DNA of 64,000 nt from Lobosporangium transversale (GCF_002105155.1 NW_019029065.1:1-64000); one strand, 5' to 3'. Counted from the first letter of the stretch, positions 1 through 10,459 are shown. The notes: generated by a model from the letters alone, not told the origin. Program-made: numbers and translations.

Positions 1-174
1 TTTCCAAGACTCATGAATACGAGACAGTACAGAGTCAGCATCGAGGCATAGCTCTGTCACTAGGATGCTATCGTCTTCTATCGTGCGTGTACCCTGCATA
101 TACAAGTCAAAGAGTCTCAGAGCCTGTGCTGGCGAGAGTGCACTGCGTGATGGAGAAATCATGCTGCTAAACAT
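1..174 (-). CDS. 5' end of an unidentified gene, runs off the left edge
   Basis: On the minus strand an ATG at 174 opens a frame of exactly 58 codons that reaches base 1 without a stop, so only the N-terminus is in the window. It begins MFSSMISPSRSALSPAQALR and continues with a charged, leucine-rich stretch (LFDLYMQG, then EDDSILVTELCLDADSV) that looks helical. There is no signal peptide. The family cannot be named from so little sequence. The alternating helical character would fit a repeat protein such as a TPR, but that is only an impression. It is divergent to the CRN fragment starting at 866, so the roughly 690 bases between them would hold both promoters. Confidence 0.5.
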   Translation of the reverse strand, partial: MFSSMISPSRSALSPAQALRLFDLYMQGTRTIEDDSILVTELCLDADSVLSRIHESWK

Positions 175-865
175 GGTCTATTGCTTTTCTTTTTGGTCGT
201 AGATGGTATTCCTATCCGCACCACTGAGAGAAGAATGGTTGTCAAAGAAATGTTTATCAGTGATGAGTGTGAAAAAATGTTTTCTTACATGCTCCCAGTC
301 ATGTTCGTCTGTCTCTTACATCCATGTACGCCTCAAAAGATTCGAGAATCGGACTAATAAAAAAGTAATGCAGCTGGAATAGTCTGATGTGCTGAAGGAT
401 GAAGGATGAATGTTAGGAGAGGGAAGATGAAAGACAGAAGACGAAGGGATGAGAAAAATTAGACGCATGTGTCTCCTTGCCTTTGTGCAATTGTTGTTTT
501 GGTACTCTACTCATTCAACTACAATGCGCGTCGACCAATGGTCAATTGGTTTTTGTCATTTCTGCTCGAGTGATTGAGGGATCATTTATTCAGTTGCATT
601 TAGTATTGTTTTTTTTTTATTTTTTTTTTTTTTTTCTGGCACAGGAATGAAAAGAAGGAAGTGAAGGAGGATGGAGTCGTGAGATCATGCTTGCATGTCT
701 GGGTTGTGTAGAGATGTTTACATGCATGGGAGGTCTTGAATAGTTTTCACCTGTGACAAGTGAGGTAGAACACATCATCTTTTTTGCCACCATTCTACTC
801 CTTTCGCTCTTTCCTATGCTCTCACTTCAACTCACACCCTAAGAACCTTCTCTTTCTCTTCATCA
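175..865. other. Intergenic stretch between divergent genes
   Basis: No convincing reading frame is visible. It holds a purine-rich tract around 395-465, a T-rich run at about 610-636 and a pyrimidine-rich leader (about 795-860) just before the CRN start codon. It presumably contains promoters for the two flanking divergent genes, but no specific box was recognised. Confidence 0.4.
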
Positions 866-1556
866 ATGCTACACAACACCATAACCACTAACCAAATTAC
901 CCTATTCTGTCTTGTGGATGGAGAATCAACCTCAAACGCGTTTTCGCGAGATTGACCCTACCAAGACAGTTGATGGCCTCAAGAAGCACATCAAGGCTGA
1001 GAAGACTCCTCGCTTTGATGATGTCGCCGCTGATGAACTCACCCTGTGGCGCGTCTCTCATCCTGTCATTGCAGCTAACAAGCACCAACCCATTCTCCTG
1101 AGCCTCGTTCAGCAGCGAATAGAGGGAATCACATAGACAATGCTATTGGGTCGTGATGTGGTGCAGAATAGAGAAAAAATATTTAGGTTGTCCAATATTT
1201 CCGCCTGATTTTCGTTCACTTCGATAGTTTCTTCTACAAAATGTCGAAGTAGCAGTCGAAGAGACCAAAAATGCCGTCACAACCTTTAAATCAGAATCTC
1301 CATTGGCGCTTTCCCAATCTTTCTCTTCGATGGTTGTGTTACACAACTTCCGTTTATTCGATTAATAGCCAACCATTTCCACCCCTTCGAACAGACAATT
1401 TTTGCTCTATTCACTGTTGAACGAGGCTCTGGGCGCGATTGATTCCCCAACCGAGCTTGACCCAACGGACGACATTGCTGACATCTTTACCGAGCCGCCA
1501 CCCAAGAAAACAATTCATGTCATTGTCCAACGACTATTGGCCGTTAAATTCTAATT
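866..1556 (+). pseudogene. Crinkler (CRN) effector header, copy A, broken
   Basis: This is the N-terminal ubiquitin-like header of a Crinkler protein, a family of secreted or translocated effectors known from oomycetes and several early fungi. The ATG at 866 reads MLHNTITTNQITLFCLVDGE, matching the CRN start. A one-base frameshift near 950 then moves the reading into the next frame, which carries EIDPTKTVDGLKKHI and LTLWRVSHPVIAANK. The domain is interrupted at about 1100 by a 330-base inverted-repeat-flanked segment and resumes at about 1420 with DPTDDIADIFTEPPPKKT and the closing HVIVQR. A stop follows where the intact header would reach its intron. Its downstream DNA (1530-1590) resembles the intron start of the copy at 54429, so the two copies share ancestry beyond the coding part. 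No functional product is expected. Confidence 0.8.
1100..1429. repeat. Inverted-repeat-flanked segment splitting CRN copy A
   Basis: Imperfect inverted repeats of about 25 bases lie at 1100-1124 (GAGCCTCGTTCAGCAGCGAA and on) and 1405-1429 (CTCTATTCACTGTTGAACGA and on). They bracket about 280 bases that do not belong to the CRN header. The right arm is itself in the CRN reading frame, so the left arm looks like an inverted copy of host sequence rather than an ordinary transposon end. The interior has a minus-strand frame of about 67 codons with no recognisable domain. A MITE and a template-switch inversion are both possible. Confidence 0.5.
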
Positions 1557-1689
1557 GTGCCTGTTACTGCGGCATGCAAGCATTTAATCATTGATTATGT
1601 CTAATGATCCATCTTTTTTTATTTTTGGTTTTACATTATTGCGGTATAGATCCGTCTACTTCCACTTGGAGTAAGACTCATTTGTTTAA

Positions 1690-2175
1690 TTGGTTCTCTT
1701 CAGTAATTTACAGCGTTTTTAATTGTTTTATCCATTTTAAAAACATTTATCCATTTTCAATTTGCATTGCTCCGATGGGAAATAAGCTTTATCCGTTTAA
1801 GCTAATAAAATTATCCTATAAGTTATCAAACATAATAACCGAACCGACTGTCACAAATATCCAAACACCATGTCCTTTCCATGTCCCACAAAAGTCATGG
1901 TTAATTCCGCATGACCACTTGGATAAATTTCTCAGCCCTTTTCGGCCAACTTTTTAACTTACCTTTGGATAAATTTTTTTATTCATTGGAACAATTTTAA
2001 AAAAAAACCGATAAAGTTTATTTTAAAATGGATAAAACAATTAAAAACGCTGTAAATGAAGCAAAGGAGAAAAAGCCCAAGGAGCTTGAAGACCCTGCAA
2101 GCGACATCTCTGAGGTCTTTGGCGCGGCCCCAGCAAAGAAAACCATCCACATCATTGTCCAACGTCCATCAGCAG
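1690..2175 (+). pseudogene. Crinkler header fragment, copy B, split by a MITE
   Basis: Only the end of a second CRN header is clear. From 2055 the frame reads NEAKEKKPKELEDPASDISE, then VFG, PAKKTIHIIVQRPSAG, and meets GTAAGT at 2176, the same splice position and phase as in the copy at 54429. The MITE at 1711-2052 interrupts it: the bases before and after the element join in frame at the TA target. The N-terminal half is not recognisable upstream. A T-rich tract ending in AAAG at about 2270 could be the acceptor side of the intron, but the frame beyond it closes quickly. No effector domain follows. Confidence 0.65.
1711..2052 (+). mobile_element. Mariner-derived MITE, 342 bp, TA target duplication
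   Basis: Terminal inverted repeats of about 30 bases begin CAGCGTTTTTAATTGTTTTA and end in the reverse complement, flanked by TA at 1709-1710 and 2053-2054. There is no transposase. Both sub-terminal halves match the ends of the coding mariner at 35025-37756 in the opposite orientation. The match covers the stretch with CCGAAAAGGG, and the GCAATGCAAATTGAAAATGG stretch near the other end. This is therefore an internal-deletion derivative of that family, presumably mobilised in trans. Confidence 0.85.
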
Positions 2176-2269
2176 GTAAGTCACGTTCCTATTTGCTTCA
2201 TCGGCAATGATTAATGCAATGACGCGTTTAATTAATTAACTTTTTTTTTTTATTTATTTTTCTTTTAAA

Positions 2270-2500
2270 GACGCGATAATTAGCCACAGGATAAGATAGG
2301 TGTGACATCAGTCACATGTTGGTAGTTTACGCGCCAGGTTGCATCGGTTGTGATTGAGCTTATTTCTCGTTATCATTAAGCTCTTTACTCGTTGCAAGCG
2401 ACATTCTCACACAGTCGTTTTTTTCTTTTTCTTTGACCACACTGCTATTAAGTCCTTCATTTGTATTAATGATTGCTGAGCTGGATTACTTCTCAAAATA
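2270..2500. other. No gene seen
   Basis: AT-rich sequence between the CRN fragment and the left end of the Tc1 element. It would correspond to sequence downstream of the CRN header's intron, but no continuing reading frame is visible. Confidence 0.4.
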
Positions 2501-3672
2501 CAGTCCTCCAAAAAAGTGTTCGCATGTTTGTCACTTTTCTGGTTTTTCTCTTCTATCTCTTCCATATTACCTGCGTTTGCCCTGAAGTTAAATGTATACA
2601 ATCTGGTATATCACTAGAGCCTGTAGCGGGTTTCAGCTTTAAGTAAAGGCGGTTTAGGCTGCTGTTAGAAACTTTTAAAATTGCGCCTTCCATTCTAACA
2701 CTTTTTTGAAAAATGACATCTCGAACTTTATTTCTTCATATTTTCCGCCTTAATAGTCTATATAGCCTCCTTTGTTGTCATAGAGCTTCCTTATCCTCCT
2801 GGGCATGCTTTCATACAGTCCTTGAATTTCTTGTATATCAATCTTGCACCATATGTCTTGGAATCTCTCCCACAGTTCGTCGATGGATTTCGGAGCTGTT
2901 GGATAGTCTTCAAGCTCTCTCTTGACGCGCGCCCAGATGTTTTCTATTACGTTGAGATCAGGAGAATTTGCAGGCCATTTCAGAAGCTTGAGCTTGGCCT
3001 TCTTCACATATCTCATAACGGTGCGAGCCGTATGGACTCTGGCATTGTCCTGTTGAAAAACAAATTTATCCACGTCCATGTTATACCAATCCCGTGATCG
3101 GAATACATAGTCTTTTAGCACATCAACATACGCTACTGAATTGAGCCCTCCTTGAAGCCAGCATGCATCACCTAGGCCGTAATATGTCACACAACCCCAT
3201 ATCATAATTTTGCCGCCACCACCTTGCTTTTTCTTTTGAACTTGATGTGGCAGTATCCGCTTGTTTCTGGGTCTCTTAAAGTAGTATTGTCGTCCGAAGG
3301 GCCCTATCCTGCTGATGACGACTTCATCAGAGAACATAACGTTTTTCCAGTCGTCGACGGTTCATTTCAAATGATCCTTTGCGAACTGGTACCGTGCGGC
3401 AATTTGATTCGCAGTGATATCCTGCTTCTTTCGCTTGACATATTCTTTCAAGCTCTCTTGTGCAAGGTAATTTCGGACGCTCTCTACGTGAATCTGTACT
3501 CCGCCAGTCGATTTGATGAAACGCTGGCCTTCCTTTAAGGTTAGAATTTTCCCAATATCAAAGTAACGAGCAAGTAAGGTCTTCGTCCTCTTGGTAACTT
3601 TCGTAGGGCGACAGATTTTAGGGCGTGGGATGTTTGCTTTGCCTCTTTGCTAAATCCCAGAAACTAAAAAAG
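2501..3672 (-). mobile_element. Truncated Tc1-like transposon
   Basis: The left end at 2501 (CAGTCCTCCAAAAAAGTGTT, preceded by TA) has the form of a Tc1-family terminal repeat, and a related motif recurs near 2698. The transposase is on the minus strand. The other terminal repeat is absent because the copy is cut off exactly where the hAT element begins at 3673. Confidence 0.75.
2750..3650 (-). pseudogene. Tc1-like DDE transposase, nonsense mutation and lost N-terminus
   Basis: The product would cut and paste the Tc1 element at TA sites. The main frame (3337-2750) carries the C-terminal catalytic core: a first acidic region at FSDEV, the second aspartate in QQDNARVHTA and the third acidic residue in SPDLNVIENIWA. 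Upstream, the same frame continues through KVTKRTK, KEGQRFIKSTGG and ITANQIAARY, the linker typical of Tc1 proteins. One TGA at 3364-3362 interrupts it, most simply a Trp-to-stop change because families in this clade have Trp there. The DNA-binding N-terminus is lost at the hAT junction. The copy is dead, but it is recent enough to carry only one internal stop. Confidence 0.8.
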
Positions 3673-6600
3673 CAGTGCTCCTAATCGGTACATTCGATTC
3701 AATACACCTTCGAACCGAAATCGAATTGACCAAGGTAAGGTTCATATCGAATCGAAACCGAATGAATATATATTGTCGAAACCGAATCGAATGTATCGAA
3801 TATTCGATGTATTCGGTAAATCGAATCATTCGGTGCCTCGATTGTACCGATTCAATTCATTTGATATACCGAATCATTCGGTACATTGATAAACCGATTA
3901 AAATTTTTATAAATTTTTTCTCACGGCACTCTTAATCAAAATGTGGATTTAAATCGTGGATTAAGAAAAATATTACCATGAAGATAAGGTTAAAACACAT
4001 GTTTATAGAAAATAAAGCCTAACAACGAGTGCGAGATATCTGGTGCGTTATACTTAAATACTCAACTGCGGCATCAGGACAACAAATGTGTTTGTATTCG
4101 CTTCAGTTCGCCTCATTTCCTTTCCTTTTCCTTTTTTTTTTTTTTTTTTTCTCTCTTTTCCTTTTCATGCATTATCTCAATTCAGCCCAAAACACCTCTT
4201 AAAATGAGTAAACGACGTCGTCGAATTATCGAGGAGGAAGAAGAAGAAGTATATATTGAATACATTTGCCATATTACTTTGTATTAAGAAAAGAAGGAAA
4301 AAACTTAACCTTAATGTTTAAATTAATACCTCCATTGCAATTTTATCATACATGAACTTAAGGTTTTTGACGTTGGTAACACTTCTATGTCTGCCAGCTT
4401 TGACGCACCTGACAACGATATGGATATGGAGAGCGTGATGAGCGGCAGCGTGATGAATGAGAGCTTAGTGACGAGGAGCGTGGGAAGCTCCAGCGTGGCA
4501 AGCAGCACGGCGATCAACCGAAGCTGGGCGTGGTCACTGAAGAACAAGTGGGCCGAGCGTGTTAAAACTAAGAGTGGCTCTGGTATGCGCTGCTGTTACC
4601 CTAGCTGCGGGAAAACCTTTGGTTCATCGAATATGTCAACTTCAGGGGTCATCCAGCATCTGTGGCAAGTACATCGCATCACTAAAGATAGCAATGCCAA
4701 TGATGGCAGTCTCTCCAAGCAAGGCCCGATGGACAAGATGCTTAATTCATTTTCTCAGCCAAAAGTATTTGACCCTACGAGATTTGACGAATTGCTTGTC
4801 CGATTCGTTATCACAACAAAGCAGCCATTTACGATTGTCAAAAGCACTGCTCTCCAGGAGCTTCTAGTCCATGCTACAATGGCTACAGCATCTCAAGTAA
4901 AGCTACCGTCTGATGACACCATGGCAACCAAGGTAAAACTATTATTACTATGATTATGATTATTATTATTATTATTATTACTCTTCAATTATTATTTTTT
5001 TTTTATAACAAACATCAGCCAAACACTGACAAAAAGATGGATTAAAAATAGGCTAAGCTAAAATACCAATACATGAAGCATCAAGTCATAAGCTTATTTG
5101 AGGATATTAACAAGGTATCACTGACCATTGATGGCTAGACAAGCCCTTTCCAAGGCAACTTCCTGGGGGTAACAGCTCACTGGGTTGATCATGACTGGCG
5201 CCAACAAGAGCTGGTCATTGGATTTGAGCCATTGTATGGAGCGCATACAGGTGAGAACTTAGCGGAATCTCTGGCTAAGGTCATCGATCGATTTAAAATT
5301 GGTGACAAGCTTCTAAGTATCACCACCGACAATGCGTCAAATATGTCCAAAATGATCCAAGAGCTTGAAAAGCATCCCAAGGCAGTAGAATGGTAATTCT
5401 CAGTCACTTTCAATAATGCTAACGCATCTAGTAATGAGTTATCTCTAACGCTTCTCTTAAAAAAAATAAAAATAAATAAAAATAAAAAACATTAGGCCGC
5501 TCAAGGATGGCTTATACCATGGGCCATGCCTTGGACACATCATTAATCTGGCAGTTCAGGCGATTTTGGGCCCAAGTGGTTTGAATGACTTGGCTCCTGA
5601 AAATGACAGTCTCTACGTGAACAACAATGAGTGTGAGGATGCGGTTGGGTTAACGCTTGTAACGCTGAGTACATTACAGAAACTCAGAAAAGGCATTGTT
5701 AAGATCAGGTCAGTATTACTATATAATCTTGACTGCAAATACAGTATAAACTTGAATCATGAAACTTAACTATAAAATACCTTTTATATCGACTTATACA
5801 TAGAGCTTCGCCACAAAGAATTGACAAGTTTGGCCAGGTCTGCGCTATCCTGAAATGCCCAAGCCTTGAACTGAAAAGGGATAACTGCACACGTTGGAGC
5901 TCTACTTTCATCATGGTGGATAGGGCAATAGCGTTAAGGCTAGCCTACCAGAGCATGTGCCAGAACGAACCGTTTTTATCGGCCTTCTCCCTGAAAGACG
6001 AAGAATGGGGATACCTGAAGAACCTCCATATTTTGCTTAGCCAGTTTAATGATATCACAGCGACGGTGTCTTCTAGCCTGGGATACCCGACAATCAACAG
6101 AGCCATGTCTGCTTACAACAACATGATCGACCACCTAGAAGATTATATTGAAAAAGAAGAGGATCCTCCACTAAAAAACGCAGCAGGTCAAGGGTTAAAG
6201 AAGCTTTTGCGTTATTATTCTAAAACTGATTCCTCAGCGGTCTATGCCGTCGCCACTGCTATGGACCCGAGGATGCGGTTTGACTGGTGGGAAGCTAACG
6301 AATGGGGTGAATATATTCAAAGCAGCCAAGACATGGTAACGAAGGTCTGGGAAGATGAATATAAGGGCAAAGAAGGCCCAAGTCAGCTCCCAGCTGAAGA
6401 AGAAATGGAGATGAGACGCTATGGTATCAAGAAAAAAGGTGGAGAGCTTGAATTATACGTTCGAGAAGGAAGTTCTCTAGTTGCTAGTAACATGAGCCTC
6501 CAGAGTTAGTGTACTGGCGATCACAAAAGGAGCGCTTGCCCAATTTGGCGAATATGGCAAAGGACTATCTTGCAGTCCCTGTGACATCAACCCCGGCAGA

Positions 6601-7161
6601 AAGATGCTTTTCGCAAGCCAAGTTCTTCCTGCCACCTGAAAGAAATAGCCTTAGCCCTACGACGATCCAGCGCTTGGTCATCCTGGACTCTTGGATGAAT
6701 GTTCTCCCATAAATTAGTTGCTATAGTTCTGTATACATTCGTTATAAGTGATAAGTCAAAATTTAAATATATTTCCAACATTTGAACGTTAGTCGAATGT
6801 ACCGTGGCGCATCAAATTGTGTAAGCCCATTCTAACCTGTCAAGTTTTTTATTCAAAAAGCCGATATAGTCGTATTAAATAGTGCATAGATACATTCGAT
6901 GCGCTTAAAAAATCGGTTTTGATGCATTCGGTAAATCGGCTGCGATACATTCGGTAAACGGTTTCGATACATTCGATGCATTCGATATAATCATACGACC
7001 CATGCTACACATTAAGGGTATCATTCAACACATTCGATTCATTCGATTCGATACAGGAATGGAGCATTCAATTTCGGTACAAACTTACCCTGAGCCGAAA
7101 CTGAATCGAATGCATTCAATCCCATTCAATTTCGGTTGTATCGAATCGATTAGGAGCACTG
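3673..7161 (+). mobile_element. hAT-family transposon, decayed
   Basis: Terminal inverted repeats CAGTGCTCCTAATCG at 3673-3687 and its reverse complement at 7147-7161 bound the element; CAGTG is a usual hAT terminus. Sub-terminal regions (3690-3900 and 6890-7150) are filled with degenerate CGATTCG/CATTCGAT motifs, the repeated binding-site type common in hAT elements. The expected 8-bp target duplications are missing: the left flank is Tc1 sequence and the right flank leads into the kinase remnant. The locus was therefore rearranged after insertion. Confidence 0.85.
4204..6712 (+). pseudogene. hAT transposase, multi-exon, broken
   Basis: A start at 4204 (MSKRRRRIIEEE) is followed by an intron at about 4249. 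The next exon holds a BED-type zinc finger (CCYPSCGKTF, then HLWQVHRITK). Later exons carry the hAT catalytic parts: LTIDG, the DNAS region (SITTDNASNMSK), and the HGPCLGHIINLAVQ motif at about 5520-5560. The last exon ends in the dimerisation domain (LAVPVTSTPAERCFS at about 6560-6610). Introns at about 4932-5018, 5394-5493 and 5709-5803 have GT..AG borders. Breaks are a frameshift near 5055, a TAG at 5136-5138 where hAT proteins have Trp, and a frameshift just before 6509. This copy cannot make an active transposase. Confidence 0.85.
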
Positions 7162-7182
7162 CACGTAACCGTTATTTAGTGT

Positions 7183-8548
7183 CTCCAGATTCAATACACG
7201 CATGGCCTGGTTTTTTGGATAGTGTGCGCAATATGACGTTAAGTGATACCCCATTGTATGAGCCGCCCAGTTTCCAAAAAAGAAGAGTATTCGAAGAAGA
7301 GTCGGCGATCACAGCAATGTTTATCAACTTGAGCCTCGGACTGATACACGAAAAACTAGGGCAGCACACCGCGGTGAACCTGATAGTCAGTGCCTTCTTA
7401 GTTCAGGAAGAATTTTGTTCCCCATTGAAGTGAAGAAACCCTATGTGTTGTTTGTTAATCAAGGCATCGAACTAGGTGATGCTTACAACGCAAATAGTGA
7501 TCGAGAATCGGCAGGGCCAGTTCGTCCATTGCGACAAATTTTAGGCTACATGTGGTGCAACGGATACCGTTATGGAGTCCTCACTTCTCTGGAGCAAACC
7601 TGGTTTATAAGACTCCACATTAATAACGCCGGTGATCAAACGCGAGATATTGAAGTATCACCAACTGTCTATCACAGCCAAACTAATCCGACATTGCTCC
7701 AGAGTTACCTGGTTTATTAGAGAGGCCAACCGTGATCCAAATGGGAAATCCGATCCCCCGAGCGAGCAGGAAATCAACAACGTGACTCTTCCAGATCATG
7801 GTGATAGTGACTACAGACCGCCAGCCCCTGCTGAGGAGGAGCCTCGGGAGACTAGGTGGAGTTTCGGCAAGGTTTTGAGAAGGTTTGACAAATTATATCG
7901 TTCATAGGTAGTTGATGCGCCTGTTGTAGTTGCATTAATGAACGAGCTTTATTCCTGTTTGGTCTAAATTTACCAAGGTCTAACTGAATCAAGGCGAATA
8001 GCGGTCAGTCTCAGGGAAATATCGCAAGGGGACAAAAAGTAACAGTTCCATCTTTTAAGAACATGAGGCTCATTTCGCAAGATGAATGCGCTGCAACATT
8101 TCGAGCCACTTGGAAAGGAGAAGATGTTGTAGTCAAGAAGTGTACTGTTTGGAAAGACCACTGGAAATGTCAGGATGCCATGGAGCAGCTAGAACATGAG
8201 ACAAAGGTTTACAGTTTTCTACATCATCTTCAAGGTCGCTATATCCCCCGTATGAAGATAGCAGGCATAGCGGATGGAATTGATCTTATTCTTGTAACAG
8301 AATATGCAGGTACTAACATTAGGAATAAGGATCTTACAGAGGCGGATCGCATGAAAATCCGAACAGCGTTGTCAGCAATCCACAAAGCTCAAGTGCTTCA
8401 TGGTGACCTCCATCGAGGGAATATTCTTATCCAAGAAGATGGCCAAGATAGACATTTCAAAATAATCGATTTCGGGCTATCCAAGTTTATGGACGACAGA
8501 AAAAGGCTGAATGACGAGATGGATGAATTGGAGAAAATACTTGCATAG
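7183..8548 (+). pseudogene. FunK1-like fungal protein kinase, frameshifted
   Basis: The gene encoded a kinase of the fungal-type (FunK1-like) family, in which a non-kinase N-terminal part precedes the kinase fold; related kinases also occur as Crinkler C-terminal domains. Reading pieces in order: SLGLIHEKLGQH; then in another frame LFPIEVKKPYVLF, GYMWCN and GVLTSLEQTWFIR (7415-7620); then in a third frame WFIREANRDPN. The kinase part (8063-8548) has the lysine in EDVVVKKC, the catalytic loop HGDLHRGNIL at about 8400-8430 and the DFG motif at about 8467. Frameshifts near 7370 and 7711 break it, and a stop at 7907 lies in an unresolved intron or break. It follows the hAT element directly and may be the displaced effector part of the CRN genes at 866-2175. 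Confidence 0.7.
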
Positions 8549-8978
8549 TCTGGCTTTTTACTATGGTTTTCAATATTAGTTACGGCGAATCAGCACCATC
8601 ATTTTGGCTACAATAGCGAAAAAAAAAGGGCAGGGATCTCACCATAAAAACACAAAAATTAAAAAGGGAAATAAAGAAAAAGCTCCATAGAAAAGGATAT
8701 GGGATCTATTTTGCAAAAATACATTTGTGCTGAAAGATAAAAAAGAATAATGATGTACTGTCTCTTGTTGCATTTTCACATAACTACGGATATTAAGTTT
8801 CGTCAATAAATGTAAAACCATCTCTTAAAGTTGCGCTTCAGTATTCCTCAGGTCGAGAAAATCCAATTGGGTCTGAAATGAGCGACTCTACTTACAGTAT
8901 CATGGATATCGATTTGTGTACGCATGGTCGTGTGCTCAAAAATGTTTATTGTCATGTGATAACTATCCGAATTAAGCT
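8549..8978. other. No gene seen
   Basis: AT-rich downstream sequence of the kinase remnant. A few A-rich tracts are present (around 8620-8680); no reading frame or repeat was recognised. Confidence 0.4.
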
Positions 8979-9646
8979 TTGTCACTCTTATTTGACAACC
9001 CCCCCCTAATTTAGCAGTCACACCGGCTTATTTGGCAACCCAGGTCTTCAATTTTCTCTTTTTTGTTATTTGACAACCCGGGTTGTCAAAAAAAGAAGAA
9101 AAATTGTCTTTTTCAACCTGTCACATGACAAGTCTTCACCCTCTTGCACTTTTGGAGGGCCTTTCTCAGCTGGATTTCTAAAATGGTGGCAACACTCCGT
9201 TATCATGACTGTGGTTATAGCTTCTTCTGTCTCTCTTTTTTTCCTTTCCGCGTCTTACGCATGCGCCATCAAGCGTCGCATCACCACTCCGAATTTATGT
9301 ATGCTTATATATCCAAAAACCCCTTAGTGCATGTTACCCGTATAGGCACATTTTCTATAAAGCAAACCCTTGTTTTAGAAATCAGTTGTAATAAAAAACA
9401 ACACCTCGTAACCAAAAAAAAAAGTTTGTTATTTGATGGAAGTTTTTAGATTGCTGGAGGGATTTCGTGTTGCTGAGGGATAGCAATAGAAATGATTTTC
9501 ACATTATAATCTTGCCAGTTGTCAAATAACAGTGAGCTTGGGGTTGTCAAATTAGATATTTTACTATTTGGCAACCCGGGTTGTCACGCAAAGAAAAAAA
9601 ATTGAGAAAAATAATTAAGGGGGGGGTTGTCAAATAAGAGTGACAA
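8979..9646. repeat. Terminal-inverted-repeat element, about 668 bp, non-coding
   Basis: The left end TTGTCACTCTTATTTGACAA runs into CCCCCCCC. It is mirrored at the right end by GGGGGGGG followed by TTGTCAAATAAGAGTGACAA. Inside and at the right edge sit near-identical palindromes TTGACAACCCGGGTTGTCAA, at about 9071-9090, 9570-9588 and 9640-9659. No transposase and no clear target duplication were found. It could be a MITE of an unplaced family. Confidence 0.65.
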
Positions 9647-9739
9647 CCCGGGTTGTCAAATAGATTCACCCCCCTTCAACTATATAACCAGATACCCATG
9701 ATGAGTTTCCTCAACCCCTAAAGCATAGAATAACTAGAC

Positions 9740-10165
9740 CTTAATGATGGCTTGCTTCAACTATTAATACAAAATAATTCATTAGTTCCTTCAAACGTCG
9801 CCAATGAGCTCAAGCGTATGCCTTTTAATAACCGCACCTTAATGATTGGTTTATTCAAACGCTATTAATACGGCCATGAGTTTGAGTTTGAGAAACATGA
9901 CTATTAAATAAAATTAACTTTAATTGAGAAACATGGTCTGTGCCCTGCGAAATGCTTAAGATTTCATACGCGTTCATTTTCATCTTTCCCTTTCCGCTCT
10001 TGCTTATCCCTTACAGAGAAATGCAACCTATACCATGGATGCTGAGGAGCATGGATATTATGAAGTGGAGAGGACCATTTGATATCGTGTTAGTTTTCTA
10101 ATGGAGAAACACACAGCCTGCGCTCTGCAAAATGCTTAACATCTCATACGCGTTCGTTTTTTAAT
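9740..10165 (+). repeat. Degenerate repeat shared with the 5' region of the 9-kb Helitron
   Basis: The text resembles 45150-45860 inside the Helitron. Shared pieces include GAGAAACATGGTCTGTGC, GAAATGCTTAA..TTTCAT, CCCTTACAGA and CATATCGTGTTAGTTTTCTA. Within each locus a unit of roughly 70-80 bases ending in AAATGC..TTCATACG..TTCGTTTT recurs. It is probably a decayed fragment of a related Helitron 5' end. Confidence 0.6.
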
Positions 10166-10172
10166 GGTGAGA

Positions 10173-10459
10173 CATGGAGTAGATACTTTTGTTGGTAATT
10201 GATTTAAAATATCAACGAGTGGGGCACGTCTGTCTTTATGATAAAGATTTACTGCATGCCTGACATCTTTATCATTGAGTTTTTTTGGGGCGTCCAGGTA
10301 TCGGCTTGGTTTCTACAGTACCCCTTTCCTTGTACCTTTGGATTATCATCTGAACGGTCCTGACATTCAACTGGAGTTGGCAATCTCAGAGCTAGGTTTA
10401 ACACATTTCATCATTCCAACAACCTGACCACGTAGTTCGATGGGAGTATAACGACCCAT
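10173..10459 (-). pseudogene. Tc1-like transposase N-terminal remnant
   Basis: The minus strand from the ATG at 10459 reads MGRYTPIELRGQVVGMM, and after a frameshift IIQRYKERGTVETKPIPGRP, the paired helix-turn-helix and GRPR-type linker that bind Tc1 ends. It continues with DKDVRHAVNLYHKDRRAP and ends around 10173. The catalytic DDE half is missing. The protein sequence differs from the Tc1 copy at 2501, so this is another family member. Confidence 0.75.

Noticed and set aside
9070..9449. Two plus-strand frames inside the inverted-repeat element
   Set aside because: Short, overlapping in different frames and without any domain; the element looks non-coding.
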